DNA of 64,000 bases from Apodemus sylvaticus (Eukaryota > Chordata > Mammalia > Rodentia > Muridae), in contig NC_067481.1 in the NCBI RefSeq assembly GCF_947179515.1, forward strand, positions 24,136,457 to 24,200,456. Reading direction: 5' to 3'. The position numbers and the translations under genes were made by a program. Positions 1-12,260 of the stretch are shown in pieces. The first letter of the stretch is position 1. Every line of letters starts with the position of its first letter. The notes under the pieces were generated by a model, which ran no database searches, was not told the origin of the DNA, and worked only from the letters and a program-made list of their open reading frames with translations.

Positions 1-1121
1 AAGAAGACCGTCTTCTCCATACGAACAACTTTCTTCTTTCCCAAACACTTCTCCAAACGGCTTGTGTGGGTTAGAGGGAATTTCTAGCTCAACTGAATCC
101 CGCGAGTAGTTAGAAGTATGGTCACCCCAACTCTTGGGACGGCCTGGAATCCCCCTCCATTCTAGAAGACTCCCACTTGAGGGCAGTTCCTACATGTTGC
201 AGGAGGACAAGACCTGACACTCCATCTGCAGACCTCAGTCCCCAACTGTCACACAAGCCCCCTCCGGGCCAGCCAGGGAGGTTAACGTTTCCACCTCTAG
301 CACTGCACTCACTGCACTGGAAGAGGTGAGTCCACTATGCCTCCCTTACTCTGCAGAGTTCCCAGGCAGAGAAGTGCCACAGGACATCCCACTGGCAAGG
401 GAAGTGCCACACACCCAGGCCTCCACCCTACAGACAGTCAGTCTAATCCGATGTCCGGATTTTCAGACTAAGAACAGGAGGTCCGAGGCCCACATGGGAT
501 TTTGTCCACGGTTGCATGGGTGTCTGAACCGGGCCTAGAACTGGAGTCTCTGCTTGTCTCTCTCTGGCGGCCTTGGAAGGTAGTAGCACACAGGTCAGGT
601 CCGTGGGACATTCTGCCCAGAGGTAGTTTTTGCAAGGGAAAAACTCGGCAAAGCGGCGCAGCGTTTCCCCAGACCCTTGCCGCCCGCTGGGCTAGAGCAC
701 TCTCCCGCTCCCGTCTAGATTTCCGCCGGTGCGAACCACCCGCCCAACCCCTCTCCCGCTCCGCCCCGCCCCGATCTGTCCCGTCCAGATCCATCCACAA
801 ACATGCGCTCAGCAGGCAAGAATGCGTCAATGGCTCCCAGATGTGGAGGCCCGACGTTTAACCCATTCCCTTCCACGCACCCCCTGCCCTGCCCCCACAA
901 GCCTTACAGCCAGAGCCCCACCGTCACCCCAACATCATCAGGAGCTTCCATCCAAGTGTGGAACCTGACTAAGAGGGTGGCCTAGGTCCAGTCCACCTCT
1001 ACTTTCCATAGGCTCCTCCTAGGATCCCACCAGGTGCAGGCACAGAGTTACACTGCTTCCCCCTCACCCCCATGGGCAGCCTTCAGGCACACCTGCCACC
1101 ATATGGATTCAGGTACACTTC
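1..1121. other. Mostly unique sequence with a GC-rich block, likely Rara intron 1
   Basis: No coding exon was recognised. A CpG- and GC-box-rich patch lies at about 640-800 (minus-strand GGGGCGGGGCGG). The remainder shows no interspersed repeat I can identify. Confidence 0.4.
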
Positions 1122-1291
1122 TGTTTTCTTTGGGTTTTTCTTTTTCTTTTCTTTTGAGACAGGGTTTCTCTGTATAGCCCTGTCAGTCCTGGAACTCACT
1201 CTGCAGACCAGGCTGGCCTCGAACTCAGAAATCCACCTGCCTCTGCCTCCAAAGTGCTGTGATTAAAGGTGTGTGCCAACACTTCCCCGCT
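1122..1291 (-). repeat. B1 SINE
   Basis: GAGACAGGGTTTCTCTGTAT through GATTAAAGGTGTGTGCC, preceded by a poly-T tail on the plus strand. A diverged B1-like fragment follows at about 1330-1450. Confidence 0.9.
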
Positions 1292-1588
1292 GTGTTTTTT
1301 TTTTTTATTGTTTGTTTGTTTGTTTGTTTTTGTTTTTCCAGGATTAAGGAACTGGAACTTGCTAAGTAGACCTGACTGGCCTTGAACTCAGGTCTATGCT
1401 TGCCCCTGCCTTCTGAGGGCTGGGTAGGATTAAAGGTGTGGGCCTTACCTGCCAGCTTATGGGTACACTCTTCTTGTACACACACCCTGGAACAAATGCA
1501 TAACCCCACACATATTCATGGTGTGACTGTGAACAACTCCAAGACATATATGCACATCCAGCCCCCACACAATAAAAAGGCACCTACA

Positions 1589-1750
1589 GCCGGGCAGTGG
1601 TGGCACACGCCTTTGATCCCAGCACTTGGGAGAAAGAGGCAAGCAGATTTCTGAGTTCAAGGCCAGCCTGGTCTACAGAGTGAGTTCCAGGACAGCCAGG
1701 GCTACACAGAGAAGCCCTGTCTCGAAAAAACAAACAAACAAACCAAAAAA
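1589..1750 (+). repeat. B1 SINE
   Basis: Full-length, from GCCGGGCAGTGGTGGCACAC to CCCTGTCTCGAAAAAAC. Confidence 0.93.
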
Positions 1751-2196
1751 GGCATCTACACGCAAGGCCATGAAATAGAATTGAGTGTACTTCCGAATGG
1801 ATGCCGCTGTGGGTCCATATGGGCATGAAAGAGAAAACCCATGCTCACACAAACCACTTCCTTTAGGAGTCAGACACATACGAGTGTGGACACACAGCCT
1901 ACACACACTTTGGGAAACTTCCTTCATGCCCAGGGCACCCCAGGTCCAAAGTCCAGCCCTACCCAAGCATGACTTCAGGGTCAGAAGAGGTCCCTAGGCA
2001 GGGGGCCAGGAGTCATGAGTCCACAGCTGTAGCTGCTGCATTGGTCTCAAAACGAGGTTCTCACAGCCTTCAGCCAGGTGCCCTGTTTCAGGAGAGCAGA
2101 GAACCAGCAAGAGGCTAGCAGAGGAGAAGAGCACCAGGGCTCTCCTAGGGCCTCCACTGTCCCTGCGTGGGGGTCGGGGAAGCACTGGCTTCTCCA

Positions 2197-2362
2197 GACG
2201 GGCGTGGTGGCGCACACCTGTAATCCCAGCACTTGGAAGGCAGAGGCAGGCAGATTTCTGAGTTCGAGGCCAGCCTGGTCTACAGAGTGAGTTCCAGGAC
2301 AGCCAGGGCAACACAGAGGAAACCCTGTCTCGAAAAAACCAAAAAAAAAAAAAAAAAAAAAA
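2197..2362 (+). repeat. B1 SINE with A20 tail
   Basis: Starts GACGGGCGTGGTGGCGCACA and ends in a long uninterrupted A run. Confidence 0.93.
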
Positions 2363-2999
2363 GTTCCTCATCAGACTAGAGGAGACCAGAGTGGGCTCAG
2401 ACAGGTAATAACAACTGTCCAGTGACACGGCTCCTAGCCCTCAAAGGAGTTACAGCTTGTGGGATTCCTTAAACAACAGCATCAAGCCAAATGTGATTAT
2501 ATACACCCGTGACCTGAGGCTGCGGCGGGAACATGGCTGGAGTTAGGCTATGTAGTCATGGCTACAGAGTAAGACCTTGTTTCCAAACAATGACTAAAGG
2601 ATAGCATCAAGTCCGTCGTGGTGGTGGTACACACATATAATCTTAGCACCCAGCACTCCGGAAGTGGAAGCAGGAAGGAGGATTAGAAGTGTGAGGACAG
2701 CTTACAGACTAGAGGGACAGAGGGGGAGAGAGAAGAGGCAGGCGCACACATACAAGTGCACGAACTAAGCAGGATCTGAAATAGGCATGGGGAAAGACCA
2801 TCTCTCCCAGACCGCCTGAAGGTGGGTGAGGCTGAAGGGGGGAGGGCGGGGCCTGCTAGAGCCAGCCTCTTCTTCCTCCCCAGCCTTGCAGCTTCTTTAT
2901 CCCACTTCCCAGTTACCTTCTTTGAAGACAGTCTAACAGTCTAATGGTCCTGTTTCCATTGTATAGGATTGAAAATCGAGGCTCAAAAAAGAAATTGCC

Positions 3000-3180
3000 A
3001 GGTTGGAGAGATGGCTCTGCGGTTAGGAGCACTGTCTGCTCTTCTGGGGGGGGGGGGGGTCCTGAATTCAATTCCCAGCAACCACATGGTGGCTCACAAC
3101 CAACTCTAATGGGATTCCATGCCCTCTTCTGGTGTGCCTGAAGATAGCTACAGTCTACTTAGATACATAAACAAATCTTA
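3000..3180 (+). repeat. B2 SINE containing a G14 run
   Basis: TTGGAGAGATGGCTCTGCGG to AAACAAATCTTA. The expected AAGGTCCTGA part is replaced by 14 G at 3046-3059. An old B1-like element follows at 3181-3322. Confidence 0.85.
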
Positions 3181-3788
3181 TAGTGGTTCATGCTTATATT
3201 CCCCAGGTCTTGGGAGACTGAGGCAGGGGGATGGCCATGAGCTCTAGACAAGCCATGGCTGCTATACAATAAGTTCCAGGCCAGCCCTGGTTACAGAGTA
3301 AGAACCTGTCTCAAACAAAACAATTGTTTTGCCGTGGTTTTACAGTTTGTCAAGATGGATGCAGGGCTGGGATTCAAACCCACAGCTCTCTGCTCCACAC
3401 TCCCCCATTTCCTCTTCCAAATCAAACACATCCCACTCCATTCCCAAGCCTGCTACCTCTTCCTTTACCTCATGTGGAGGAAGCAGCGTACGTACTTGCC
3501 TGGCTCTGCAGGTTTAGGGGTAGGAGACAACAGAGATGAGAGAAGACACTGGGGGCTACACGTGTAACTCTCAATCCTAACCCTAGCATGATGCCCACCT
3601 ACCAGGCGGGCATTGCCCGGTGACTCAGCCGCATCCGGGGAAGATGCCAGGGCAGTGACTCACCTACCGAGAAGAGCTGAGTCTGGTACTTTGCCAGCCC
3701 TGGGACAGAAGCGACTTAGTCACTACCAGGGCTGTGCTGCCCAGCAGGCATGGGACAGGGGCTACAGGCGATGTCCTCCCTGGTTACA

Positions 3789-3803
3789 TGCGCCCCCTGG
3801 TGA
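3789..3803 (-). promoter_or_regulatory. CTCF-like motif
   Basis: The minus strand reads TCACCAGGGGGCGCA, which fits 13 of 15 positions of CCASYAGRKGGCRSY including the whole AGGGGGCGC core. Confidence 0.5.
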
Positions 3804-4118
3804 AGGCAGACTTCAGTACCCAGGATTGAGCTGTGGCTCTGCTGGCCCCTGTCCTCCCACTACTGCCCAGCTCCATGACGACAGCTCTGCTCTAGTGCCA
3901 ACAAGTTTAGTGAGACCCTCAGGCTGGGCTGCGCTGCGCTGTCCCCCTTGCAGCCCGCACCCCCCACCCGCACCCCCACCCCGCCCACCCTCTCCCTGCC
4001 ATCAGTCACCACCTACTCTCCGATTTACCCCACCCCCTCCCGCCACCCAGGTTGTATCCAGGCTATGAGTCTCCTTTAAACATGTCCTGGCAGCACTCCT
4101 GCCCCCACAGCCCCTCTC

Positions 4119-4119
4119 A

Positions 4120-4158
<39 letters not shown>
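4119..4158. repeat. (CA)n microsatellite
   Basis: Nearly pure CA run of about 40 nt in the probable Rara intron. Confidence 0.9.
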
Positions 4159-4161
<3 letters not shown>

Positions 4162-4873
4162 CCCTGCCAGCAGCTGCTGAAGTTGTCGAGCAGGAGGGAA
4201 ATCATGAGGGTGGGGCCGGGGATTGAGTTACCAAAGCCAATGGGGTGGGCTGTCACCCAATCCCCCATCTCCCTCACCCATCTCCCTCACCCACCTGCCT
4301 CCCTCCCTACCTCTGGCGGGCTGCCTGCTCTCCCTTGAGCCCCTCCACCCCACTCCACCCAAACTAGGAAATAAATGTTCAAGGGTAGTTGTCACTCGAG
4401 GAGCAGCCCCGTCTGTGTGTAAGAAGGAGAAGGTGAGAGAGATGCAGACAGACTGAGCTCCCCCTGCTCAGTGTTTGGGCTACAACCGCTAGGTGTGTCT
4501 ATGCCTACGCTGAGAGATTGAGGGGCTCAGAGTAGCTCACTGGGTCCCAGCGGAGTTGGTGGGGCCCAAGGGGAGTTGACAGACTGAACAGCCTCAATCC
4601 ATTTACACTATTGATTTCTTACACAGTGCAGCAGGTTTGATGGGGGGCAGGATAAATCAGGACCCCAGAGACAGGGAAACTGAGTGGGCAGGGGGGGAGG
4701 GGCTCCTGCACCATAATTTGTGGCCCTCTCAGAGCTGCTTGGTGAGGAGGTGGCCAGCCAGGAAATGGGAGGGGCTGAGTGACAGGGTGCAGGGTTGGGA
4801 ATGAGGTGTTGGATTAAGGTCCCCATCTGTAGCAACTCCTTCCAGCGGGGCAACACAGATAGGTTCTGGAACA

Positions 4874-4888
4874 ACTCTAGGGGGCGCC
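4874..4888 (+). promoter_or_regulatory. CTCF-like motif
   Basis: ACTCTAGGGGGCGCC fits 13 of 15 consensus positions and has an intact core. It is divergent to the site at 3789, about 1.1 kb away. Confidence 0.45.
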
Positions 4889-5878
4889 ATTCACCTTACA
4901 ATTCCATGAATGGCTTTCTTCATGGAGTCCATCAGGGAGATAGAATGCCGATGGAATCCCCAGAGATGGCTTCTTGGCTATTCCCTCCCAACCTATCTCC
5001 CCATACCATCCCCTGCTCCTAGGACTGCAGGCGACCCCGCCCCCTAATCCGAGACCTCTGCTAATTGTGCTGGCTCCTTTCTGCGCTGGGGGTAATGGCA
5101 CAGGTCCTGAGTTTGGCAGGAATGACCTCAGGATGGGTTCTGGGGAGTTCTAAGGATATGTGTCCTTGTCCCCGATGATCTGTCCTCCACTCATCTTGCA
5201 ACTGTGGACAAAAATCCCTGGCCCTCTCTAGGTCTCTGAAATGAAACAGCTGGACGGGATGTCCCTTCCAAAAGGTGGCTCCAAGCCCCACAGCTTGCCA
5301 GCCGGGGAATGTGCTGGAAGCTCTCCAGTGCTTCCATTCACACCAGTGGCCACAGGCCGCCCAAACAAACCAACCTGGGGTTTACAGAGACCCTGCACAG
5401 ACAAGCAGGGAGGGAAACAGCCCTCCCTCACCTCAAGTCCCGGCTCTGAGGTTCTTCTTGCTGCAAACCAGCAAAGGAAGCATAAACTGTGTGGTAGAGA
5501 CCAGAGAACAGTGGTCCAAGCCACCTGGCCTCCAGTCTCAGCATAGCCAGCCAATGGTTGAGAGTCTTAGGGTAAAACACATCCCTCTCTGGTTCCCTTC
5601 AGTGAGGGGAAGGGGCTTGTCTAAGGTGGCAAAAGTGCCTTTCAGATCCAAGGGAAATTGGACAGAGAAACCTGAGGGGTCCCCAGAGCTCTTCTGCTGC
5701 TCTGAGCTGAGTCAAACCCCTCTCAGCAAGCCTGTTCCCCTGGCCAGCACACTTCCTTGTTCTGTCTGCTGCCCCTGGCCTCTCCTCACTCCTCCGCCTG
5801 TCTTTTTACCCTTACCTTGGCCAGCCCCTCTGCCTGCCCCGTGCTTTTCTGCACGTCCCTCCTGCCAGGGGACAGACC

Positions 5879-5892
5879 GACTAAAAATAGTC
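5879..5892. promoter_or_regulatory. MEF2 site within a short palindrome
   Basis: CTAAAAATAG at 5881-5890 is a full match to YTAWWWWTAR and sits in the inverted repeat GACTA-AAAA-TAGTC. It lies in otherwise GC-rich single-copy sequence. Confidence 0.4.
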
Positions 5893-6811
5893 CCCACAGC
5901 CTTTCTCGCCCACAGCTGCCCAAAGAGCAGGAAATGAGGGGGGCTGGGAGGCCCACGCCCTGCCCTCACCCACCAACTCGACTCTCAGCTCAGAAGGGTG
6001 TCCAGCGCTCCAGTCTGGGGCAAGTGCCAACTTGGCCATCTCTGGGGCATCCCACACCCCTTCCCTAGAGGGAAAGGCCTGCTCCTAAGTGCTTACAATC
6101 ACAGAGTTGCCCCTGCCCTGTGGGAGAAGAAGAAAGGAGGTCATTGGTCTAGAAGGAATCCTTCCCAATTTCTGACAAATCAATGCCAACCACATTGTGG
6201 GCACTGGGAAGGGAAGGCCTGGCTCCATCCACTGGTTTTTGAGGGCATAGGGAATTGGCATTGGTAAAGTGTACGCTTGTTTCCTTTATTCTAGCCTGGC
6301 AAGAGGGGAGACAAGCTAGTACCCCACCTCCAATTGTGCTAACCAATTGTGCTTTGCTCCCCAAAATACACATGGCTTGGATATAAGGGTTTCAATAGGT
6401 ACCCCCTCAGCTAGCTACCATAGACAAAACAGCAACAGAAGATCTTGGAGACCCACACGGGAGGCCAGAAGGCTGGAGGCAGACCCAGGCTGTGTCCACT
6501 GAGCTGGGTAAGCAGGACCAGCAGGCTGAGTCAGAGGTCGTGAGAGAAGTCGGCTCTCCCTGGTGCCACAGGCTACCTACATACGGTACCTGCTCCCCAT
6601 CCCATCTGGGATTCCTGGCACCTCCCAGCCCTTGGGGAAGGCCTTCCCCATACAGGCGTCAGGAAAACAGTTCGGAGACTCTCTGGAGGCCAGCAAGGAA
6701 GCCCTGCACAAGTGAAGCAGGCAGCGGGAAACCCAGGCAGTCTGGCCTCCCGCCCAGAGAGTGAATGAGAAAAATATCTTCCAGGGGAGGAAAGGAAACG
6801 GGCTTGATAGG

Positions 6812-6894
6812 AATACACACAGACAAACAGACACAGACACACAGACACACAGACACACAGATACACACACACACACACACACACAGACACACTC
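6812..6894. repeat. (ACACAG)n / (CA)n tract
   Basis: CACAGACA hexamer-like repeats grade into pure CA. Confidence 0.85.
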
Positions 6895-9116
6895 ACGCAC
6901 AGTGCCTGTGCAGCTCCCAAAAGGGCTGAATTGAAGCATCAAATACTACTCAGAACAGGAAGAACAAGAAGGTGAAGTCATGGGAATTGGGGAGACAGTG
7001 TGGCTCCCCCCTCAGTCTCTGGTCTCTCCTTATTAGAGTAGCAAGGTGCCTGCATTTTAAGGCCAAGTATCAATCAGGGCCACAGGCATGAGAGCCACCC
7101 CAACCTCTAGTCCCTACTCCCTAGCAGTTCATTCCTGGGCTTCCTCTGGTCCCCCTTTCCTGGGAGGAAGCCAGGAGCGAGTGAGCCCACGGTGGTGCTC
7201 TTGGGAGGCAGGGCAGCTCTCACACTGTCCTCCCCACTGGCTTCTCTCCCGCCTGCTTTCGGCCACCACACATATCTCAGCTGTCCAATCCGATTAGGGC
7301 TCCTGCCCAGTGAGCCGGACAAGGAAGCCACTGGGCAGGGAAGAGACAGACAAGGACGCCGCCCGGGATGGTGAAAGGAAGGTGGAGAAGAGGCTCCTGG
7401 ACCAAGCCATGTGTGGCCTCTGAGGAGAAGGGGAATCTGGTGCACAGATCTGTGCTGTGTGCCAAGCATCCCGGTGGCAGGAAAAGCTGCTGTTGTCAGG
7501 AAGTTCTGTGTCCTTAGGCAAGGCTCCTCTGTCCCCTGGGCAGTGGTAGAAGGAGACTGAAGGCAGAGACTCTGACCCAGATTCAAGCAGGGTTCCCATC
7601 CTAGACCTGTGGTCACAACTGGAGTTTACACATTATCTCCTGGGGCCTTTCATGGTAGGGCCAAGGTCAGGTAATCCCAGGCAGCTAGCCTTAGCAGTTT
7701 AATAAATGAAGAAACTGAGGCTTAGCTGAAGAGACGGCGGCTATAAATGCGTATGTATGGTTCAGTCTCTCAGATTCAGGCCTTTGACTTGAAGTCTGTT
7801 GCTCAGACCCGGCATCCCACTCTTTACGTATTGAGAGCAGAACTATAAGTCTAGAATCCATTCCACGACTGTCCCTTTCCTCCAAAGTCAACCATCATGG
7901 GGACTTTGGGAAACATGAGGGAGGACTGAGTACACACACCACATTGGTACAGGTCACCGACTGTCACCACATCCCCAGAGCTCAATTATGATGGGTTAGG
8001 GACGCTTCCATCTCTCTCCCCATCCAGCCACCTCCAGGGACAAGATACACACATGCCTACCAGTTATTCAGACAAGCCACCCACCAGCCCTTCATAGAAA
8101 CCCACCAAACCATAATGAGATGCCCCTCTGAGCTTCAACAAACAGAGCCTAACAGCCCACCACAGGAGAGGAAAACCAGCCAATGTGAACAGAAGGTGCC
8201 TGCCATCCAGCTCTCTCCCAGAGGGCCTGCAGGGGAGGCCAAGCCTGGGGACCTCGGGCTCTAGAGTAACACCAGGAGCCCAAGGCTCTGAAAGCCAAGA
8301 TGTGCAGGGAGCTGGCATGGGTGATCAGCCTTCCAGTTCTGGTCCACACCCCCTTCCCCAGCCATCTGGACTGAGCGTGACCAGGCTTGGGCCTCCCTGG
8401 GATCTCTCCCCATGGATACAGACAGTAACCTCTCTCCAGGACGCATAGGTCTTCCAACCACATGGTCTACACTCGGGCACTCAAAGGAGGGGGCTTTTGC
8501 ACTAAGCGCAGGCGGTGTTGGCAGGGAGGAGAGTTCTAAGCCGAACAAGGTCAGCAAACACCGGAACCTCCGCCACCTTCCTGCAAAGCCCTTGGGCACC
8601 CAAGTGTGTCATGCACCTGGGAAGGAGACCCGGGCTCCCTTTATAAGGAGTAGAGGCAAAGTCCTGAGCTCCAGACTGGGAAACCACGAGGAAGCAAAGG
8701 GGGAATCCCTCAGGGAGAGTAAGGTCCCTTTCATGTCCCTCACTACTTTTTCAGTCAGGCTACCTTCTGTCTGTGTGAGGTGGGGGTGGAGGGCTAGGGC
8801 AATACAGCAAAAGGGGTTGCAAGGGCGTGGGGCCTGGGCAGACCTCCCCCACTTTCCATTCTTAGCTAGAGAATGCAGACTGCCTAGGGGAGCGGCGAAT
8901 TGCACGAGGGGCGCTCCGGGGGTCTAGGGCTCCGACATTTCCAACGCCCCAGGGTTCCCAGGCTCCCACCCCCCTAGACTACTGTGAGCGATGGGGGTGG
9001 GAGGAGGGATGGGGAAAGCCTGAACTGCCGAAGAAGGAAGCGGCCGGATCTGAAGCCGAGAGGCCCCAGGGAAAGGAGACCTAGGGAGACCTGGGAGGGG
9101 GCGTGCATGATCTTAC

Positions 9117-9400
9117 CTGCTCAGGTGTGTGCCGGCAGGGGGGCGATGGGGTTCCCAGGAGAACCGGGGAAGCCCTCTCAGCTCGATTCAGGATTCCCCC
9201 CTGCTTCTGGGTTAGGCTGCTGCAAGAGGCACGGTTCCCGTTGGGTCCTAAAGCCCACTGTTCAGGTTGTAGACTCACCCTGCCCTCTTACTACCAGCCC
9301 CCTACTTGGTTAGTTGGTGCGGCGCTGAGGACTGAAGGAGGACAATTAATCCACTGTTAGAAAGATAGAGGGTCGGAGACACGGACGGGGGCCAGGAGCA
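9117..9400 (-). other. Rara: Candidate Rara 5' noncoding exon and promoter region
   Basis: On the minus strand, CCTGAGCAG|GTAAGA ends an exon-like segment at 9117 and is a consensus donor. CpG dinucleotides are enriched from about 8.87 to 9.40 kb relative to surroundings. No long open frame fits, as expected for the untranslated first exon of the P1 promoter. Rara is the known gene immediately downstream of Cdc6 in mammals, in the same orientation. The start site is unknown, and no Rara coding exon was recognised in the window. Confidence 0.5.
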
Positions 9401-9983
9401 GTACCAGATCTCACACACGCCACAGCCACAGGACAAACAGACATTTTCTTTCTGCTTTTCCTAAGCCTATGGGTTTGGCCTTGAGTCATGGTGATGGAGC
9501 TGACACTTTACTCTCTAACACTCCCATTGGACTATCTAGCTATCAGCAACAAGAAAGTAGGGTAAGCAACTTTCTCCAGTTAGACAAACACCTACTAATG
9601 TCTTTTTTTTTTCTTCCAGACAATAGCAGTCTGCTCATCCCTTTACCTCTAAGTGACTTAAGAGTTCTATCCCAGGAGATACCCTCTCGACCCTCAGGAA
9701 GAGAGCCGGATGGAGTCTCAATGGCACCTGGAGACTATGGCCTTAGACTCTTAGACTATGGTGTATTGGGAACCTTTGTGGTGTGGACGCATGTAAAAGA
9801 TTCTGAGCAGGTGAGACGCAGGCTTTGGATACGTCCAGTACTAGAGACGATTAGCAGGCAATGCTTAACCCCGGGTATTCTGGGGACGAGGTATTTCTAA
9901 AGCAGCAGAGCAATTTCAAGGTCACAGGCTCCAGCTTTCTCAAAGGTTGTCCTTTCTCTGGTCACCTTGAAAGAGAAATGAAA

Positions 9984-10142
9984 GCCAGGCGGTGGTGGCA
10001 CACGCCTTTAATCCCAGCACTTGGGAGGCAGAGGCAGGCAGATTTCTGAGCTTCAGGCCAGCCTGGTCTACAGAGTGAGTTCCAGGACAGCCAGGGCTAC
10101 ACAGAGAAACCCTGTCTCGAAATGAAGAAAAAAAAAAAAAAG
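9984..10142 (+). repeat. B1 SINE
   Basis: GCCAGGCGGTGGTGGCACAC to CTGTCTCGAAATGAAG and an A tail; the only intact SINE between Cdc6 and the Rara exon candidate. Confidence 0.92.
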
Positions 10143-10143
10143 A

Positions 10144-12226
10144 AGGCATGGTGGGCCAGACAGGCATTGGGGAGGTGGCTGAGGAGGAGTCTGCAGAGCG
10201 CTGGACTGAGGGCATTTTGCAAGAAGCATTGCATACTTCTTCCAGCAACAGAGGGGGTGGGGGTTAGGAGGGAAGGGTGTCACGGGTGGTGGTGGTGAAG
10301 GGTCAGAAGACCAGGGTATATTGAGGAAAGGAAGGGAACATGGCCTCTCCTTAGAAGGGGAGAGGGCAAGGGCAGAGCCTCCAGCCCCTCAGTCTTGCAG
10401 GAAGAACTGGAAGGACAGTAAGTATGGAAGCCCCAGGGTGGAGTCTGTGGGGTGAGCTCAGGTCAAGCCTTTCACCCTAATGTGCCTCAGTTCTCTCCCA
10501 GCTGTTAAACAGGACTCCGGATTCATCCCAGGCAGTTAATGAGTGTTTACCAAAGGGCTCGGAGCGCCTCAGATCTCAGCTGGGCCACCACTACAGTTAT
10601 AAAGCTCACTAAGGGCTGAGTGGTATTTGGGGAGGGGAGGAGGGGGGGGGGAAAGGGAAGCAGACCTAGTCTCTCACAAGCTGAGGATGAAACCAAGCTC
10701 AGGGAGCACCGGCCCCGCTGCCACAGGATATCCTTGTACCCAGGAATGGAGGTCACCCTCCCCCTCCCCCTAACCACCACAGAACGCTGGCCTCTAGCTA
10801 GCTCTAGGCAGAACCCAGCCGGGCAGCTGGCCTTCATTAACTCCAGCTTTCTCGCCCCCCACTGCGAACCCACAGCTTCTACAGGCCTAGGCTACAGGGG
10901 GCTGCCCTAGTCTGACCTTGCAGCTGATACTGGGGTTGGGGGGGATACCACAGCAAAGGCCAAGTTACCAGCTGAAAGGAAAGTCAAGCGAGACTCCTTT
11001 TTCCCACTGGGAGCAAGCAGAGAGGAAAGGAGTGTGGGGGTGAGAGGGTGGAGGTGGGGGAATTTAGGGCAAACAGCAGGCAGTGAAGTCAGCTGGATGG
11101 AGGCCCAGAAACCCCCATACCCTGAGGCCAAGTCTTACTCTAGCTTTGCTTTCAGCTAGAGTCTTGGCGAGGCCCCAAACTAGGGAAGGCCCTGGCTGCC
11201 CCTTTCCGCCTCCCTGCCCCCACCCTTATTAAATACACATTTTATCTCTCAGCATCTTCATTATCTTAACTGAAGGAGACAAGCAGTGGATGGCGGCGGC
11301 GGCAGAGAGCGTCAGGGGAGGGGGGTGTGGGGAGCAGGCGCACCCTTGTTACAAAGTGCTGATCCAGCTCTTTCAGGCAGTGTGGGAAACGAGGAGGGAT
11401 CAAAGCGAGTGAGGCGGATTCAGAACTCAATTAGAAATTAAAAAAAATAAAAAATAAAAAACAAAAAAACCCGGGAGCCGGCTCTCCTTTTGCCAGTCTG
11501 CAGCCAGCCCCTGCACACAATTAGCTTCTACTGGCAAGCATCTGGACTGGTGGCATTGGACCCTGAGACCAGAGGACACACACTTCAGCCTCATACACCT
11601 TCCTCTGTGAAGGAGAAGACATCAGGAGGGGAAAGGAGATAATATTCCCCCCCCACACACACAAAGCTAAAAAGTAGGACATCAAAGGTGGCTTCCTCCC
11701 CAGTCCCCAGTGCCCAGAAGCAGCTTTTGGGGCAATCTCTGGGGACCTGAGGTAACTTCTTGACAGACCTACTTCTTCCTAGCCTGTAGGCAAGTCTCCA
11801 ACCCACAGCCAAAGCCTCCCTGAAGCAACAGAGATTGCCTGAAGCAAATTAGTAGGATGTCCAACAGGACTGGCTGCAAGGCCCTGGGACAGCGGTCAGA
11901 AGGTCTTCTGCAGGGTCCCAGCCCACCTGAGCAAGGCCACAGCCTGCAGTTTCCCTCCAGCTGAGAACTGTTTTCTAGATAGTGAGGGAAAGGCAGTATA
12001 TTCCTTGTATCATTCACTGAATAGCAGTTAATGAATAGTAAGTGCTGGAGAGGGATACAAATGTAAATAAAGTCTGCAGAGGGTTTCTCCTACACTGCAA
12101 ACAACAAAACCTGTGGGGTCTCCTATACCATCAATAAAACTATTTTGCCCTCACCCCCGCCCCCATAGTCTAGATATTTTTGTGCTTATGAAGGTTAAAA
12201 GTCTACTCAGGGGCCTTCAGGTTTTT
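10144..12226. other. Cdc6-Rara spacer, single-copy
   Basis: No exon or SINE is visible. The G-rich left half passes into the candidate conserved element at 11150-11530. The sequence ends at a poly-T run and degenerate SINE at 12227. Confidence 0.45.
11150..11530. promoter_or_regulatory. Putative conserved enhancer upstream of Rara
   Basis: Repeat-free sequence alternates AT-rich blocks (TTATTAAATACACATTTTA; TCAATTAGAAATTA) with GC-rich ones (GGCGGCGGCGG; GAGCCGGCTC). It includes homeodomain-like TAATT cores and a TCF/LEF-like ATCAAAG. It lies about 2 kb upstream of the Rara first-exon candidate. Function is inferred from composition only. Confidence 0.35.

Positions 12227-12260
<34 letters not shown>

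Larger units (their letters stand above)
3323..9116. other. Long single-copy interval, probable Rara intron 1
   Basis: Nearly free of SINEs, which is unusual for this window. It contains a CA run (about 4119-4158), an imperfect ACACAG tract (about 6812-6894), two CTCF-like motifs (3789 and 4874) and a MEF2 consensus (5881). Open frames here lack similarity or splice support. Confidence 0.45.

Noticed and set aside
5275..5937. A 220-codon open frame on the plus strand
   Set aside because: Low-complexity, proline/serine-rich translation with no recognisable domain, no splice or promoter support; typical chance frame in GC-rich DNA.
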